A stretch of DNA of 64,000 nt from NCBI RefSeq assembly GCF_046224405.1, contig NZ_JBJXRK010000010.1:1-64000 (forward strand). The letters are read 5' to 3'. The notes under the pieces were generated by a model that was given only the letters and a program-made list of their open reading frames with translations, did not search any database and was not told the DNA's origin. Shown in pieces: positions 7,886-16,880 of this stretch; position 1 is the first letter of the stretch, and each line of letters begins with the position of its first letter. Both the position numbers and the translations under genes were made by a program. This stretch comes from Gudongella sp046224405 (GTDB taxonomy: Bacteria > Bacillota > Clostridia > Tissierellales > Tissierellaceae).

Positions 7886-9025
7886 ATGAAAAACAGAAGA
7901 CTGGTAATGATACCGGGACCAACGCCTGTTGTAAGATCAATTCAGGATCAGATGGGAAGAGAGACCGTGGCATTCGGGGATCCAGGATTTGTTAAGGATT
8001 TCAAGGAAGTACTTACAGACCTTAAGGAGCTTTGGGATGTAAACGGAGAGGTGTTTGTGGTTGCAGGCTCAGGAACCATGGCAATGGAGATGGCGCTTTC
8101 CAACACACTAAAAAGAGGGGACAATCTGCTGATTGTATCACACGGTTTCTTCGGAGACAGATTCATTGAGATTGCAGAGAAGAAGGGCCTTAATGTGGAT
8201 GTTATCTCTTCCGAGTGGGGGAAAACGGTACCTGTGGCGGACATTGAGAAGAAGCTTGGCGAAAAGAGCTACCAGGCAATGACTGTAACCCATGTGGACA
8301 CTTCAACTGCAGCAGTCGCACCCATAGCCGAAATCGGTGAAATGATGAAGAAGTTCCCTGAGACAATCTACATTGTTGATGGCGTTGCAGCAACAGCAGG
8401 TGAAGAGGAGTACCTTGGAAAGATGAACATCGATATACTGTTCACCGGATCACAAAAGGCATTCGGGGTTGCTCCGGGACTTGCAATACTATTTGCAAAC
8501 CAAAAAGCCCTTGATAGAAGAAAATCACTTGGAAATATCCAGGAGTACTATATAGACTTTGAGAAGTGGATTCCTATAATGAACGACACTTCAAAATACT
8601 ATGCAACACCTGCAGTAAACATGATCTGGGCTCTTCAGGAGTCAATCAGACTTATCAAGGAAGAGGGACTTGAAGAGAGATACGAAAGACACAGAAAGGT
8701 TGCCAAGGCCATGAGAGCCGCTCTTGAGGCGATGGGCTTCTCAATCCTTGCAGATCCAGCAAACAGGGCAGTTACACTTTCCTGCGTCCTTTATCCTGAA
8801 GGGGTTGAGGATGTCAAGTTCAGGACACTACTTGCAGAGGAAGGGGCACAGGTTGCAGGCGGACTGGGAGCATATGCAGGCAAGATGTTCAGAATCGGAC
8901 ACATGGGTAACATCGACATGCTTGACCTGACTGGTGCAATAACTGCAATTGAAAGAACCCTTTACAGAATGGGTTTTGACGTTCTAGGTAAAGGTGTTAC
9001 AGCACTTACAAAAGAGCTACAATAA
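7886..9025 (+). CDS. class V aminotransferase (alanine/serine-glyoxylate type)
   Basis: A 379-residue PLP enzyme of the alanine-glyoxylate / serine-pyruvate aminotransferase family. The start IPGPTPVVRSIQDQMG and the lysine region FTGSQKAFGVAPGLA (PLP Schiff-base Lys in SQK) are typical. The ribosome site AGGAGGG lies eight bases before the ATG. With the hydroxyacid dehydrogenase upstream it forms a plausible serine-to-hydroxypyruvate-to-glycerate, or glyoxylate-to-glycine, route. It has its own promoter, so it can be expressed apart from the LysR-controlled dehydrogenase. Amino donor and acceptor cannot be fixed from sequence. Confidence 0.9.
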   Translation: MKNRRLVMIPGPTPVVRSIQDQMGRETVAFGDPGFVKDFKEVLTDLKELWDVNGEVFVVAGSGTMAMEMALSNTLKRGDNLLIVSHGFFGDRFIEIAEKKGLNVDVISSEWGKTVPVADIEKKLGEKSYQAMTVTHVDTSTAAVAPIAEIGEMMKKFPETIYIVDGVAATAGEEEYLGKMNIDILFTGSQKAFGVAPGLAILFANQKALDRRKSLGNIQEYYIDFEKWIPIMNDTSKYYATPAVNMIWALQESIRLIKEEGLEERYERHRKVAKAMRAALEAMGFSILADPANRAVTLSCVLYPEGVEDVKFRTLLAEEGAQVAGGLGAYAGKMFRIGHMGNIDMLDLTGAITAIERTLYRMGFDVLGKGVTALTKELQ

Positions 9026-9081
9026 TTTCAGCAAACCCTTGGGTTTGAGCAACATAAAGGAAACAAACTTCTGGAGATCCT

Positions 9082-9110
9082 TTGACATGTGGAACAAACT
9101 CCCTTATAAG
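9082..9110 (+). promoter_or_regulatory. strong promoter without a gene behind it (candidate sRNA promoter)
   Basis: TTGACA (9082-9087), 17 bases, TATAAG (9105-9110). The -35 is perfect and the -10 matches five of six. The only thing between it and the terminator at 9188-9223 is non-coding sequence. Confidence 0.65.
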
Positions 9111-9116
9111 GTTCAC

Positions 9117-9223
9117 AACTATGTAAATCTCCTTTAATACTATGTATCTCCAGAAGGATGACTTTCCTGGACCCTATTTGATAGAGAGATTCTACCATGA
9201 ATATATGGTGGGATCTTTTTTTT
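9117..9223 (+). ncRNA. candidate small RNA of about 107 nt
   Basis: A strong promoter (9082-9110) and a strong terminator (9188-9223) bracket a short segment with no convincing reading frame. A perfect 10-bp inverted repeat (TTCTGGAGAT at 9069-9078, ATCTCCAGAA at 9146-9155) overlaps the promoter side. It could instead be the 3' end of the aminotransferase transcript or a leader. No known riboswitch or T-box core was recognised. Confidence 0.45.
9188..9223 (+). terminator. terminator of the candidate sRNA or aminotransferase transcript
   Basis: GATTCTACCAT / ATGGTGGGATC, an 11-bp stem with two G-U pairs, then eight T (9216-9223). Confidence 0.85.
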
Positions 9224-9300
9224 ATAGCTGGTAAAATGATTTCAGAATGTGAGATAAGCGGGTATTGGAGTAATATAAGTATTCCAGTCTTGGATGCAAT

Positions 9301-9335
9301 CAATCTAAAGATTATAAATTATAATCTTTAGATTG
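9301..9335. promoter_or_regulatory. perfect 35-bp palindrome, likely GntR-family operator
   Basis: Two 17-bp arms match exactly around one central base; the outer ends read CAATCTAAAG and CTTTAGATTG. It overlaps the -35 box of the gntR promoter, so binding would block transcription. The central 17 bases (AGATTATAAATTATAAT) recur at 10055-10071 before the catabolic operon. This strongly suggests the operator of the adjacent GntR regulator. Confidence 0.75.
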
Positions 9336-9361
9336 ACATTAGCTTGGTACAATGTTAAAAT
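9333..9361 (+). promoter_or_regulatory. promoter of the gntR gene
   Basis: TTGACA (9333-9338), 17 bases, TAAAAT (9356-9361), 34 bases before the ATG. The -35 box overlaps the palindrome at 9301-9335. Confidence 0.7.
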
Positions 9362-9395
9362 TCCCTTAAGACAGGAAAAAAGGCAGGTCACTTCT

Positions 9396-10040
9396 ATGAA
9401 ATATAAGGGATTGAAGCAACAAGCACATGATATTATCAAGAAGATGCTTTTAAGTGGTGAAATAAAGCCAGGAGAAAGAATCCGTGAAGATTTGATAGCG
9501 GATCAGATTTCCATGAGCAGAACTCCTGTAAGGGAGGCTATAAATCAACTTATCGTTGAAGGATTTGTGAAGCAAATCCCAAGAAAAGGCATCTTTGCAA
9601 GAAAATTCACCATGCAGGAGCTGGTGGACATTGTAGAAGCAAGAACAGTTTTGGAGTCATACGCTGCTAGAAAGTGCGCAATAGAAGCAAGTGATGGTGA
9701 TCTGGAAAGAATATCCATAATATTTGATAGACTTAAAGAAGCTCTAAGATGTGGTGACATGATAGAGGCTGGAGTTCTTGACGGTGAATTTCATAAGAGC
9801 ATAGCACTTTATTCAAAGAATAGGAAAATATATAGCTATATTATTGATATTGAGGATGTCATAGTATATGCGAGAAGAATGGATGTATATAATATTAGAC
9901 ATAAATATACTGAAGAAAACTCAATCACCCAACATAAAGAAATTCTTGAAGCACTAATTTCTAGAAATCCAGATGAAGCAGAAAGACTAATGGGCAAGAA
10001 TACAAGGGAAGTATTGAACAGGATGGTGTATGAGGAGTAG
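9396..10040 (+). CDS. GntR-family regulator, FadR/FCD type
   Basis: A 214-residue regulator. The N-terminal winged helix-turn-helix carries the GntR signature (SGEIKPGERIREDLIADQISMSRTPVREAINQL). The C-terminal FCD ligand domain has the metal-binding His pattern (DGEFHKSIA, then TQHKEILEAL). The frame is open back to a TTG at 9333, but the family start MKYKGLKQQAHDII fits the ATG at 9396. It heads a run of catabolic genes in the same direction and is preceded by a perfect palindrome whose core recurs before the next gene. It is probably an autoregulated repressor released by the operon's organic-acid substrate. Confidence 0.92.
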   Translation: MKYKGLKQQAHDIIKKMLLSGEIKPGERIREDLIADQISMSRTPVREAINQLIVEGFVKQIPRKGIFARKFTMQELVDIVEARTVLESYAARKCAIEASDGDLERISIIFDRLKEALRCGDMIEAGVLDGEFHKSIALYSKNRKIYSYIIDIEDVIVYARRMDVYNIRHKYTEENSITQHKEILEALISRNPDEAERLMGKNTREVLNRMVYEE

Positions 10041-10054
10041 CTATTTATTTTTTT

Positions 10055-10071
10055 AGATTATAAATTATAAT
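10055..10071. promoter_or_regulatory. second GntR operator core before the catabolic operon
   Basis: AGATTATAAATTATAAT is identical to the centre of the palindrome at 9301-9335 and lies 61 bases before the start of the dehydrogenase at 10132. The outer arms are not conserved, so affinity may be lower. It is AT-rich, so chance similarity cannot be fully excluded. Confidence 0.55.
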
Positions 10072-10131
10072 ATATAATATATAATACATTAGAAGCTATA
10101 CACTTTTGAACCGATGGAGGTGAGATACATA

Positions 10132-11139
10132 ATGAAAGCAGTTATAGTTGATTATAAGTACCTAGGAGATGAAAACCTTTTCTTGCCTGAAATTCAAGCA
10201 GCTAGGGAAAATGACATTGAATTATGGCTGGAAGATTGCAAAACTGAAGAAGAAATAATTAATGTTGCCAAGGATGCAGATGCAATCCACTGCTGTGGGA
10301 ATCCACCAATAACAAGAAGAGTAATAGAAAATCTGGATAAGTGCAGATTTATAATTAGATACGGTATTGGAGTGAACTCAGTTGATCTGGAAGCGGCTAC
10401 CGAACATGGGAAAGTAGTTTATAACATGCCTGGATTCTGCACAGAAGAACTAGCTATCCATTCAACCGCACTTATTCTCAGTTTGCTTAGAAATGTAAAC
10501 TTTTACGATACTAGAATACGAGCTGGAGAGTGGCCTAAAGCCAAAGGACCTACTCCTAGAAGACTTTCAGGTATGATTTTGGGCTTGTATGGTTTTGGAG
10601 GATCAGCGAAGCCAATGGCAGAAATCTTTGGAAAAGGCTTCAACAGTAAAGTTATTACAAATGATCCATTTGTTAGTGATGAAGTCTGCAGGGAATACGG
10701 TGTTGAAAAGGTATCGTTTGATCAGATGCTGGAGCAATCTGACATAATTTCAATTAACGCACCTTTGAATGAGTCTACATATCATATCTTTAACAAGGAT
10801 GCATTTAAAAAAATGAAGAATAACGCAATGATTGTTAATATTGCAAGAGGTCCACTCATTAACGAAGAAGATTTAATTGAAGCGCTGAAGGCTGGAGAGA
10901 TAAAATTTGCTGGGTTGGATGTATTCGAGAAAGAACCTATTTCAAATGATAATCCTCTACTCCAAATGGAGAATGTAGTACTTACGCCACACTCTGCCTT
11001 CTACGGAGAAGAATCACTACAGAATCAACATAATACAGCAGCAAGACTTCTTGTTGAATCTGTGGTTAATAGTAATTGGGTGATTGAGAATATTGCAAAT
11101 AGACAAATAATAAAAGATAGGGGACTTGGAAATGGCTAA
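10132..11139 (+). CDS. D-2-hydroxyacid dehydrogenase, first of the GntR operon
   Basis: About 335 aa, of the phosphoglycerate dehydrogenase / C-terminal-binding-protein type. It has the nucleotide fold motif LGLYGFGGSAKPMAE, catalytic Arg in NIARGPLINEE, Glu in FEKEPIS and His in TPHSAFYGE. GGAGGTGA (10117-10124) places the start at the ATG at 10132 rather than an upstream codon. Its stop overlaps the RraA-like gene by 8 bp, indicating coupling. It is one of three distinct dehydrogenases of this superfamily in the same operon. The likely job is oxidation or reduction of a 2-hydroxy acid imported by the TctABC system; the substrate is unknown. Confidence 0.88.
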   Translation: MKAVIVDYKYLGDENLFLPEIQAARENDIELWLEDCKTEEEIINVAKDADAIHCCGNPPITRRVIENLDKCRFIIRYGIGVNSVDLEAATEHGKVVYNMPGFCTEELAIHSTALILSLLRNVNFYDTRIRAGEWPKAKGPTPRRLSGMILGLYGFGGSAKPMAEIFGKGFNSKVITNDPFVSDEVCREYGVEKVSFDQMLEQSDIISINAPLNESTYHIFNKDAFKKMKNNAMIVNIARGPLINEEDLIEALKAGEIKFAGLDVFEKEPISNDNPLLQMENVVLTPHSAFYGEESLQNQHNTAARLLVESVVNSNWVIENIANRQIIKDRGLGNG

Positions 11140-11821
11140 TTTAGGATTTAGAGTATTCGAAGACTTTAAGAGACCAGATAGGGAATTGGTTGAGGCGTTT
11201 AAAGAAGTACCAGTAGCAAATATTGACGATAATATGGGGAGAATAGCTTGTGTAGACTCAGCAATTAAGCCATTCAATAAGGCTAAACTCATAGGGACAG
11301 CTTTTACAGTAAAAGTTCCTTTTGGGGACAATCTAATGTTCCATAAAGCATTGGATATGGCTAAAGAAGGAGATATACTCGTAATCGCAGGCGGTGGATT
11401 CTTGGAAAGAGCACTGTGTGGGGAAATCATGATAAATTATGCAATAATGAAGAAACTTTCTGGTTTTGTAATCGACGGGGCAATAAGAGATGCTGAAACT
11501 ACCAGAAACGTTGATTTTCCAGTGTTTGCAAGAGGCATAAATCCAAACGGACCATATAAGAATGGTCCTGGCGAAATAAATGTACCAGTAGCAGTGGGTG
11601 GTCAAGTTGTTTTCCCTGGGGATATAGTTGTTGGAGATGAAGATGGATTGATATTCATCAGACCTGATGATGCGCCTGAATTACTGGAGAAAGTAAAAGC
11701 TTATCATAAGAATGAAGAAGTTATTTTAGATAGTATATCCAGTGGGCTAGGATTAGATAGAACTTGGGTAGAAAAAGCACTTGAAGAAAAGGGTTGTGAG
11801 TTTATTAAGGAGGTAAAATAA
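11132..11821 (+). CDS. RraA-like aldolase / oxaloacetate decarboxylase family protein
   Basis: About 229 aa of the RraA / 4-hydroxy-4-methyl-2-oxoglutarate aldolase fold. The GGGFLERALCGEIM block and the catalytic pair in DGAIRDAE (Arg-Asp) are kept, as is GDIVVGDEDGLIFI near the C-terminus. Family enzymes cleave 4-carboxy-4-hydroxy-2-oxo acids or decarboxylate oxaloacetate using a divalent metal. In this operon an aldolase or decarboxylase is much more likely than the RNase E inhibitor role of E. coli RraA. AGGGG at 11119-11123 supports the ATG at 11132 over the TTG at 11126. The stop overlaps the next ATG (TAATG). Confidence 0.85.
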   Translation: MANLGFRVFEDFKRPDRELVEAFKEVPVANIDDNMGRIACVDSAIKPFNKAKLIGTAFTVKVPFGDNLMFHKALDMAKEGDILVIAGGGFLERALCGEIMINYAIMKKLSGFVIDGAIRDAETTRNVDFPVFARGINPNGPYKNGPGEINVPVAVGGQVVFPGDIVVGDEDGLIFIRPDDAPELLEKVKAYHKNEEVILDSISSGLGLDRTWVEKALEEKGCEFIKEVK

Positions 11822-12714
11822 TGGGAAAGATCCAGTTAAAAGGTGTAATGCCACCAATGATAACGCCATTCAAGGAACATGGCGATGTCGATTATGAAGG
11901 TTTTGTAGCAAACATCAAAAAATGGAATGAAACCGGTATGACAGGATATCTTGTACTTGGCTCAAACAGTGAGACTGTATATCTTTCAGAGGAAGAAAAG
12001 TTGGAGCTAGTAAGATTGGCTGCTGAGAATAAGAAGGAAGACAAGTTTCTCTTAGTAGGTAGTGGTATGGAGTCATTGAGAGAAACAATCAAGCTAACAA
12101 ACGAAGCAGCCAAGCTGGGAGCTCAAGCAGCCTTGGTACTTACTCCAAACTATTATAATGCTGCAATGACAAGTGAGGCATTAATTAACTATTTTACTCA
12201 GCTGGCAGATAACAGTGATATTCCAATACTTATATACAATGTACCGAAGTTTACTCACATAAATATTAAACCAGATGCAGTTGCTGAGTTGTCAAGACAT
12301 CCCAATATTATTGGAATGAAAGATAGCAGTGGAGATATGCCTCAGATGGCTACATGGAAAAGAATTGTGCCTGAAGATTTCAACTTGTTGGTTGGAACGG
12401 CATCAGCATGGTTTCCAGCATTGGCTTTGGGAGTAAAGGGATCAATACTTGCTCTTGCCAATTGTAATCCGAATGAGTGTGTTGAAGTTCAGGACTTATT
12501 TGACAAGGGAAACTGGGAAGAAGCTAGAGAACTCTACCAAAGAATGTTTCCAGTCAATGGAGCAGTAACAGGAGCATATGGAATACCTGGGCTTAAATAT
12601 GTTTGTGACAAGCTCGGTTACGTAGGGGGCAATGTTAGGACACCATTAATGCCTGTTAAGGAAAGTGCCAAGGCTGAGCTGGATGAAATTCTTAAAAAAG
12701 CTCAGATAATTTAG
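11821..12714 (+). CDS. DapA/HOGA-type class I aldolase
   Basis: A 297-residue dihydrodipicolinate synthase superfamily protein (TIM barrel). The Schiff-base lysine is in IIGMKDSSGD and the proton-relay Tyr in ILIYNVP. The N-terminus GVMPPMITPF is typical. It follows the RraA-like gene with a one-base overlap and a strong AAGGAGG. The context of 2-hydroxyacid dehydrogenases and a tricarboxylate transporter argues against lysine biosynthesis and for a catabolic pyruvate-lyase, for example a 4-hydroxy-2-oxoglutarate or related aldolase. Exact substrate not determinable. Confidence 0.87.
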   Translation: MGKIQLKGVMPPMITPFKEHGDVDYEGFVANIKKWNETGMTGYLVLGSNSETVYLSEEEKLELVRLAAENKKEDKFLLVGSGMESLRETIKLTNEAAKLGAQAALVLTPNYYNAAMTSEALINYFTQLADNSDIPILIYNVPKFTHINIKPDAVAELSRHPNIIGMKDSSGDMPQMATWKRIVPEDFNLLVGTASAWFPALALGVKGSILALANCNPNECVEVQDLFDKGNWEEARELYQRMFPVNGAVTGAYGIPGLKYVCDKLGYVGGNVRTPLMPVKESAKAELDEILKKAQII

Positions 12715-12724
12715 GTGGTCTAAT

Positions 12725-13726
12725 ATGAAAAAATATAGAATTGCTACTTTTGATTTTGCTACTGAAGATATATATGAGGTTATTAGAAATCAATTTCCAC
12801 CTAATTTTGAGCTTTTGACATTAACTGATGGATCGTTGGAGGACAGAATAAGGATTGGAAAGGAAGCTGACTTCTTTATTGCAGCAACAGGAGCAATTCC
12901 TACAGAGGTAATTGCTCAGGCTGAAAATCTCAAGATGATTCAGCAACAAGGCGTTGGTTTTGACAAGACGGACGTTGAGCTTGCAACGGAGAGAGGAATT
13001 GAAGTTTGTATTACTCCTGAGGGGACATCTATTGGTGTTGCAGAGCATGTAGTCCTTCTTATTCTCGCTGTCTACAAGAAAATAATAAAGATTTCAAATG
13101 AGATGTATGAAGGTAAATTCCCAATGTGGGACTATAGAACAGAATGCTTTGAAATAAATGGTAAGACAACTGGCTTTGTAGGATTTGGAAGAATAGCCAG
13201 GGAATCTGCCACAAGGCTTCAGGCATTTAATTCAAATATTGTGTTCTATGACAGCTATGTGAATATGAGCAAGGAGGAGCAGAAGCAACTGAATGTGAGG
13301 CAGGTTGGTTCCTTGGATGAACTTCTTCAGGAATCAGATATTGTGAGTATTCACGTTCCATCAAATGATGAAACTAAAGGCATAGTGGACAAGGAATTTT
13401 TCAGAAAGATGAAGAACTCAGCAATTTTTATAAATACTGCAAGAGGTGATCTTGTAAATGAAGAGGATTTCTTTGAAGCTATGAGAAGTGGTACAATTAT
13501 GGGTGCTGGAATCGATGTTTTTCCAATGGAGCCACTTCAGACAGATAATGAATATATTAAGCTTCCAAATACTGTACTAACACCTCATGTATCAGCTGGC
13601 ACAGTGGATGCACTAAAGGCTAAGATAAATCATGTGTGCGACAACATTAACAGATTCATAAATGGTGAGGAAACTCAACATTCTTTAAATAAAGATCTTA
13701 TTAAGATAAACACTGGTTCAAAGTAA
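12725..13726 (+). CDS. D-2-hydroxyacid dehydrogenase, second of the GntR operon
   Basis: A 333-residue protein of the same superfamily as those at 10132 and 16881, but only distantly alike. Nucleotide motif TGFVGFGRIARESA, catalytic Arg in NTARGDLVNEED, Glu in FPMEPLQ and His in TPHVSAGT are present. Start ATG at 12725 with AGGTGGT just upstream. It lies ten bases after the aldolase, so it is co-transcribed. Having several divergent copies suggests that each handles a different intermediate or stereoisomer. Confidence 0.87.
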   Translation: MKKYRIATFDFATEDIYEVIRNQFPPNFELLTLTDGSLEDRIRIGKEADFFIAATGAIPTEVIAQAENLKMIQQQGVGFDKTDVELATERGIEVCITPEGTSIGVAEHVVLLILAVYKKIIKISNEMYEGKFPMWDYRTECFEINGKTTGFVGFGRIARESATRLQAFNSNIVFYDSYVNMSKEEQKQLNVRQVGSLDELLQESDIVSIHVPSNDETKGIVDKEFFRKMKNSAIFINTARGDLVNEEDFFEAMRSGTIMGAGIDVFPMEPLQTDNEYIKLPNTVLTPHVSAGTVDALKAKINHVCDNINRFINGEETQHSLNKDLIKINTGSK

Positions 13727-13775
13727 GCTTATATCTTAAGCTGCTTGAATAATAAATTAGAAAAGAGGGGTTTAA

Positions 13776-14804
13776 ATGAAAAAGAATTTAATTGCATTGG
13801 TATTGGTTTTGATTATGACTATGACCTTTGTAGCAGGATGTTCACAGGATTCAGGCGGAAGTACACCTCCAGAGAACAGCGAACCTTCAGCTGAAAATAC
13901 GGGTGGAGCAGGAAACTATCCAAACAAGCCCATCACTGTAAATGTAGGTTTCTCAGCGGGGGGATCATCGGATGTAATGGTAAGATTACTTGCTAATACT
14001 ATGGAAAAGTACATAGGACAGCCAGTGGTAGTTGTTAACAAGCCTGGTGCAGGTGGATGGGTAGCTTGGGAAGAACTTGCTAAATCTACTAAGGCTGATG
14101 GATACACTTTCTCATTGATTAACTCACCAAACATTACTTTAGGTGCTTATGACCCAGTTAATCCAAGAGAGTTAACAATCGATGATTTTGATCTTTTAGC
14201 AAATCAAGTTACAGATTTCAGCGTTTTGGCAATAAGAAAAGATGAAACTAGATTTACTGACCTTGATTCATTGGTGAAGTTTGCTCAAGAGAATACTTTA
14301 CTATCAGCTTGTTCTGCAATAGGGATAATATCTGACGATGCAACGGTTACAGAATTTTTCAATATGAACTATGGAACTGATTTCCAGATAGTTCAAACTG
14401 GTGGAGCCAAAGAAAGTGAGACAATGTTCCTTTCAGGTGATACAGATGTTCTTGCAGCAAACATAGGAGATATTTTACCTCAGTACAGGAATGGTGATTA
14501 TAAGATAGTTGCAGTATTCTCTTCAGAGAGAGTTGATCTTATGCCTGATGTACTGACTGCAAAAGAGCAAGGTTATGGAGACATTGAAATGTATTCTGCA
14601 AGAGGGTATGCTTTGCCTAAGGGAGTAGATCCAGAAATAAGGGAAATCCTTAAGGATGCTCTTGAGCAAGCAATTAAGGATCCTGAAGTTGTATCAAAAC
14701 TTGAAGAACTTGGTGCTGCAACAGACTACATGGAGGGTGAGGAATATTATAATTTCCTTCAGCAAAATATCATTAACTCAAAACAGATTTATGGAATAGA
14801 GTAA
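13776..14804 (+). CDS. tctC: TctC-type solute-binding lipoprotein (tripartite tricarboxylate transporter)
   Basis: A 342-residue Bug/TctC family protein. A lipoprotein signal ends in the lipobox VAGC (Cys 22), followed by a Ser/Gly/Glu-rich linker and the family start YPNKPITVNVGFSAGGSSD, then GQPVVVVNKPGAGG. It binds an organic acid outside the membrane and delivers it to the TctA/TctB permease encoded directly downstream. The ribosome site AGAGGGG is close to the ATG. The ligand is likely a di- or tricarboxylate or a hydroxy acid used by the enzymes of the same operon. Confidence 0.93.
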   Translation: MKKNLIALVLVLIMTMTFVAGCSQDSGGSTPPENSEPSAENTGGAGNYPNKPITVNVGFSAGGSSDVMVRLLANTMEKYIGQPVVVVNKPGAGGWVAWEELAKSTKADGYTFSLINSPNITLGAYDPVNPRELTIDDFDLLANQVTDFSVLAIRKDETRFTDLDSLVKFAQENTLLSACSAIGIISDDATVTEFFNMNYGTDFQIVQTGGAKESETMFLSGDTDVLAANIGDILPQYRNGDYKIVAVFSSERVDLMPDVLTAKEQGYGDIEMYSARGYALPKGVDPEIREILKDALEQAIKDPEVVSKLEELGAATDYMEGEEYYNFLQQNIINSKQIYGIE

Positions 14805-14860
14805 TATAATTGGGGGGTACTTATGTACTCCCTAATATATACATTGAAGGGAGGATTAAG

Positions 14861-15307
14861 TTGAATACTAAGAATATTCATCAGGATGTTTTTATTAGCA
14901 TAGTAATATTTTTATCCCTTGGATTTCTATTTATGGTTTCATTAAACATAAAGGGAGATTCAGGCTTGTTCCCAAGATTGGTAATTGGGGGACTAGCGCT
15001 GCTCAATACAGTTCTTTTATTTAGAGGTTTGATGAAAACGAAAGAAGCAAACGCTAATAATCGTGAGGTTGAGAATACAATAAATCTAGAGACGATAAAA
15101 TGGCCATTAATAGTACTGGCTGTATCAGTAGTTTATGTTGCAATTTTTAATTTTACAAATTTTTTCGTTGCTTCAACTGTATTTTTAATAGGATTGATGA
15201 AACTTTATAAAATGAAATCATGGAAAACAATAATACTGGTAACTTTGGCTTTCAACATTTTCATATACCTTGGATTTGTATTGGCGCTAAATGTACCGTT
15301 AATCTAA
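14861..15307 (+). CDS. tctB: TctB-type small membrane subunit
   Basis: A 148-residue protein with four predicted membrane helices, the size and topology of TctB. The frame is open from a TTG at 14810, but AAGGGAGG (14847-14854) places the start at the TTG at 14861 (LNTKNIHQDVFI). It sits between the binding protein and TctA, the usual order. TctB sequences are poorly conserved, so the call depends partly on position. Confidence 0.85.
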   Translation: MNTKNIHQDVFISIVIFLSLGFLFMVSLNIKGDSGLFPRLVIGGLALLNTVLLFRGLMKTKEANANNREVENTINLETIKWPLIVLAVSVVYVAIFNFTNFFVASTVFLIGLMKLYKMKSWKTIILVTLAFNIFIYLGFVLALNVPLI

Positions 15308-15323
15308 CGAGAGGAGGGTTTTA

Positions 15324-16865
15324 ATGCAAGCACTTGAAATATTGGGAATGGTATTGAGTCTTGATGTTATTGTCGCACTGCTCATAGGTTTGACGGTATC
15401 CATCATTATGGGAGCATTGCCGGGTCTGAGTGCAACGATGGCAGTAGCATTATTGATACCTGTAACTTTTGGAATGAATCCCATAGCTGGTTTGGTAATG
15501 CTTACAGCTGTATATACAGGAGCTGTATACGGAGGCTCAATCACTGCAATTCTATTACATACTCCCGGAACACCTGCATCAGCAGCAACTGCAATAGACG
15601 GATATGCAATGGCTCAGAAAGGCGAAGGCTTCAAAGCAATAGGTGTAGCTACGGTTTCATCTGTAATTGGAGGAACAATTTCAGCTTTGGCACTTATTTT
15701 TCTTGCTCCGCCATTGGCACAAGTATCACTGAAATTTGGACCTTTGGAATACTTTTTCATGGCAGTATTTGGTCTTACCATAATTGGAAGTCTCGCTGGA
15801 GATTCGATGATAAAGGGACTCATGGGAGGTTTACTAGGCCTCTTCATTGGAATAATTGGTTTGGACCAAATGAGTGGAATCCCCCGGTTTACATTTGGAA
15901 TACTAGCCCTTGAAAGTGGAATATCAATGGTACCAGCAATGATTGGTATGTTTTCGCTTTCTCAGGTAATGATTATGACTGAAGATATTTTCAAGGGGAA
16001 ATCTATGTTAACAGATGATACAGGGACCCTTTTGAAGGGTAGATTCTTACCTACAATGAAGGAAATGAAAATTCTTTTGCCTACCATAATAAAATCATCA
16101 ATTATTGGTGTATTCGTAGGAATACTTCCTGGAGCGGGTGGAGATATAGGCTCCTGGGTTGGTTATAATGAAGCAAAAAGATCCTCAAAAAATCCAGAAA
16201 AGTTCGGACATGGTGCTATGGAAGGAATCGCAGCAGCTGAGTCAGCAAACAATGCTGTAACAGGTGGGGCTCTTATTCCTCTACTTACTTTAGGAATACC
16301 AGGAAGTGCAGTAGCCGCGATATTACTGGGTGGTCTGATGATTCAAGGACTATCACCGGGTTATGAACTATTCAGCAAATACGCTGATATTACATATTCT
16401 GTGATGTATGGTTTCCTGCTGGCAAATGTATTCATGGGATTCATTGGTTATGTCATATCCAAGCAAGCTGTCAAGTTGTCAAAGGTTCCGATGACAATAC
16501 TTGGACCAGTAATTCTTGGATTGTCAGTAGTAGGTTCTTACGCTATTCAGAATAGTATGTTTGATGTTTACGTAATGGTTTTCTTTGGATTTCTGGGATA
16601 TTTTATGAGAAAAGCAGGCTTTGGAACTGCACCTACCATTCTTGGAGTAATTCTTGGAACAATGATAGAGTCAAATTATAGAAGAGCACTTGTTTTGTCA
16701 AAGGGCAGCATGATAGGTTATTTCTTCTCTAGACCTATTGCTGTATTATTGTTCGGTCTGGTAATAGTATCCATGTTTGCTCCTGTGGTAATGAAAAAAT
16801 TGCAATCAAAGATGAAGGCTGATTTCGATGAGTTAGTCTCAGATGAAGATAGGGATATGGAATAG
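15324..16865 (+). CDS. tctA: TctA-type large permease subunit
   Basis: A 513-residue integral membrane protein with about 10-12 helices. It carries the TctA hallmark loops GALPGLSATMAVALLIPVTF and ILPGAGGDIGSWVGYNEAKR, plus TLGIPGSAVAAILLGGL. It forms the substrate channel of the tripartite tricarboxylate transporter, a secondary symporter. GAGGAGGG precedes the ATG. The complete C-B-A set indicates a functional uptake system for the organic acid processed by this operon. Confidence 0.94.
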   Translation: MQALEILGMVLSLDVIVALLIGLTVSIIMGALPGLSATMAVALLIPVTFGMNPIAGLVMLTAVYTGAVYGGSITAILLHTPGTPASAATAIDGYAMAQKGEGFKAIGVATVSSVIGGTISALALIFLAPPLAQVSLKFGPLEYFFMAVFGLTIIGSLAGDSMIKGLMGGLLGLFIGIIGLDQMSGIPRFTFGILALESGISMVPAMIGMFSLSQVMIMTEDIFKGKSMLTDDTGTLLKGRFLPTMKEMKILLPTIIKSSIIGVFVGILPGAGGDIGSWVGYNEAKRSSKNPEKFGHGAMEGIAAAESANNAVTGGALIPLLTLGIPGSAVAAILLGGLMIQGLSPGYELFSKYADITYSVMYGFLLANVFMGFIGYVISKQAVKLSKVPMTILGPVILGLSVVGSYAIQNSMFDVYVMVFFGFLGYFMRKAGFGTAPTILGVILGTMIESNYRRALVLSKGSMIGYFFSRPIAVLLFGLVIVSMFAPVVMKKLQSKMKADFDELVSDEDRDME

Positions 16866-16880
16866 ACAGGAGATGGAACT

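Noticed and set aside
9142..9234. 30-codon frame (MYLQKDDF...) in the candidate sRNA
   Set aside because: No ribosome site, and it runs through the terminator stem and T-run, so it would not be on the short transcript.
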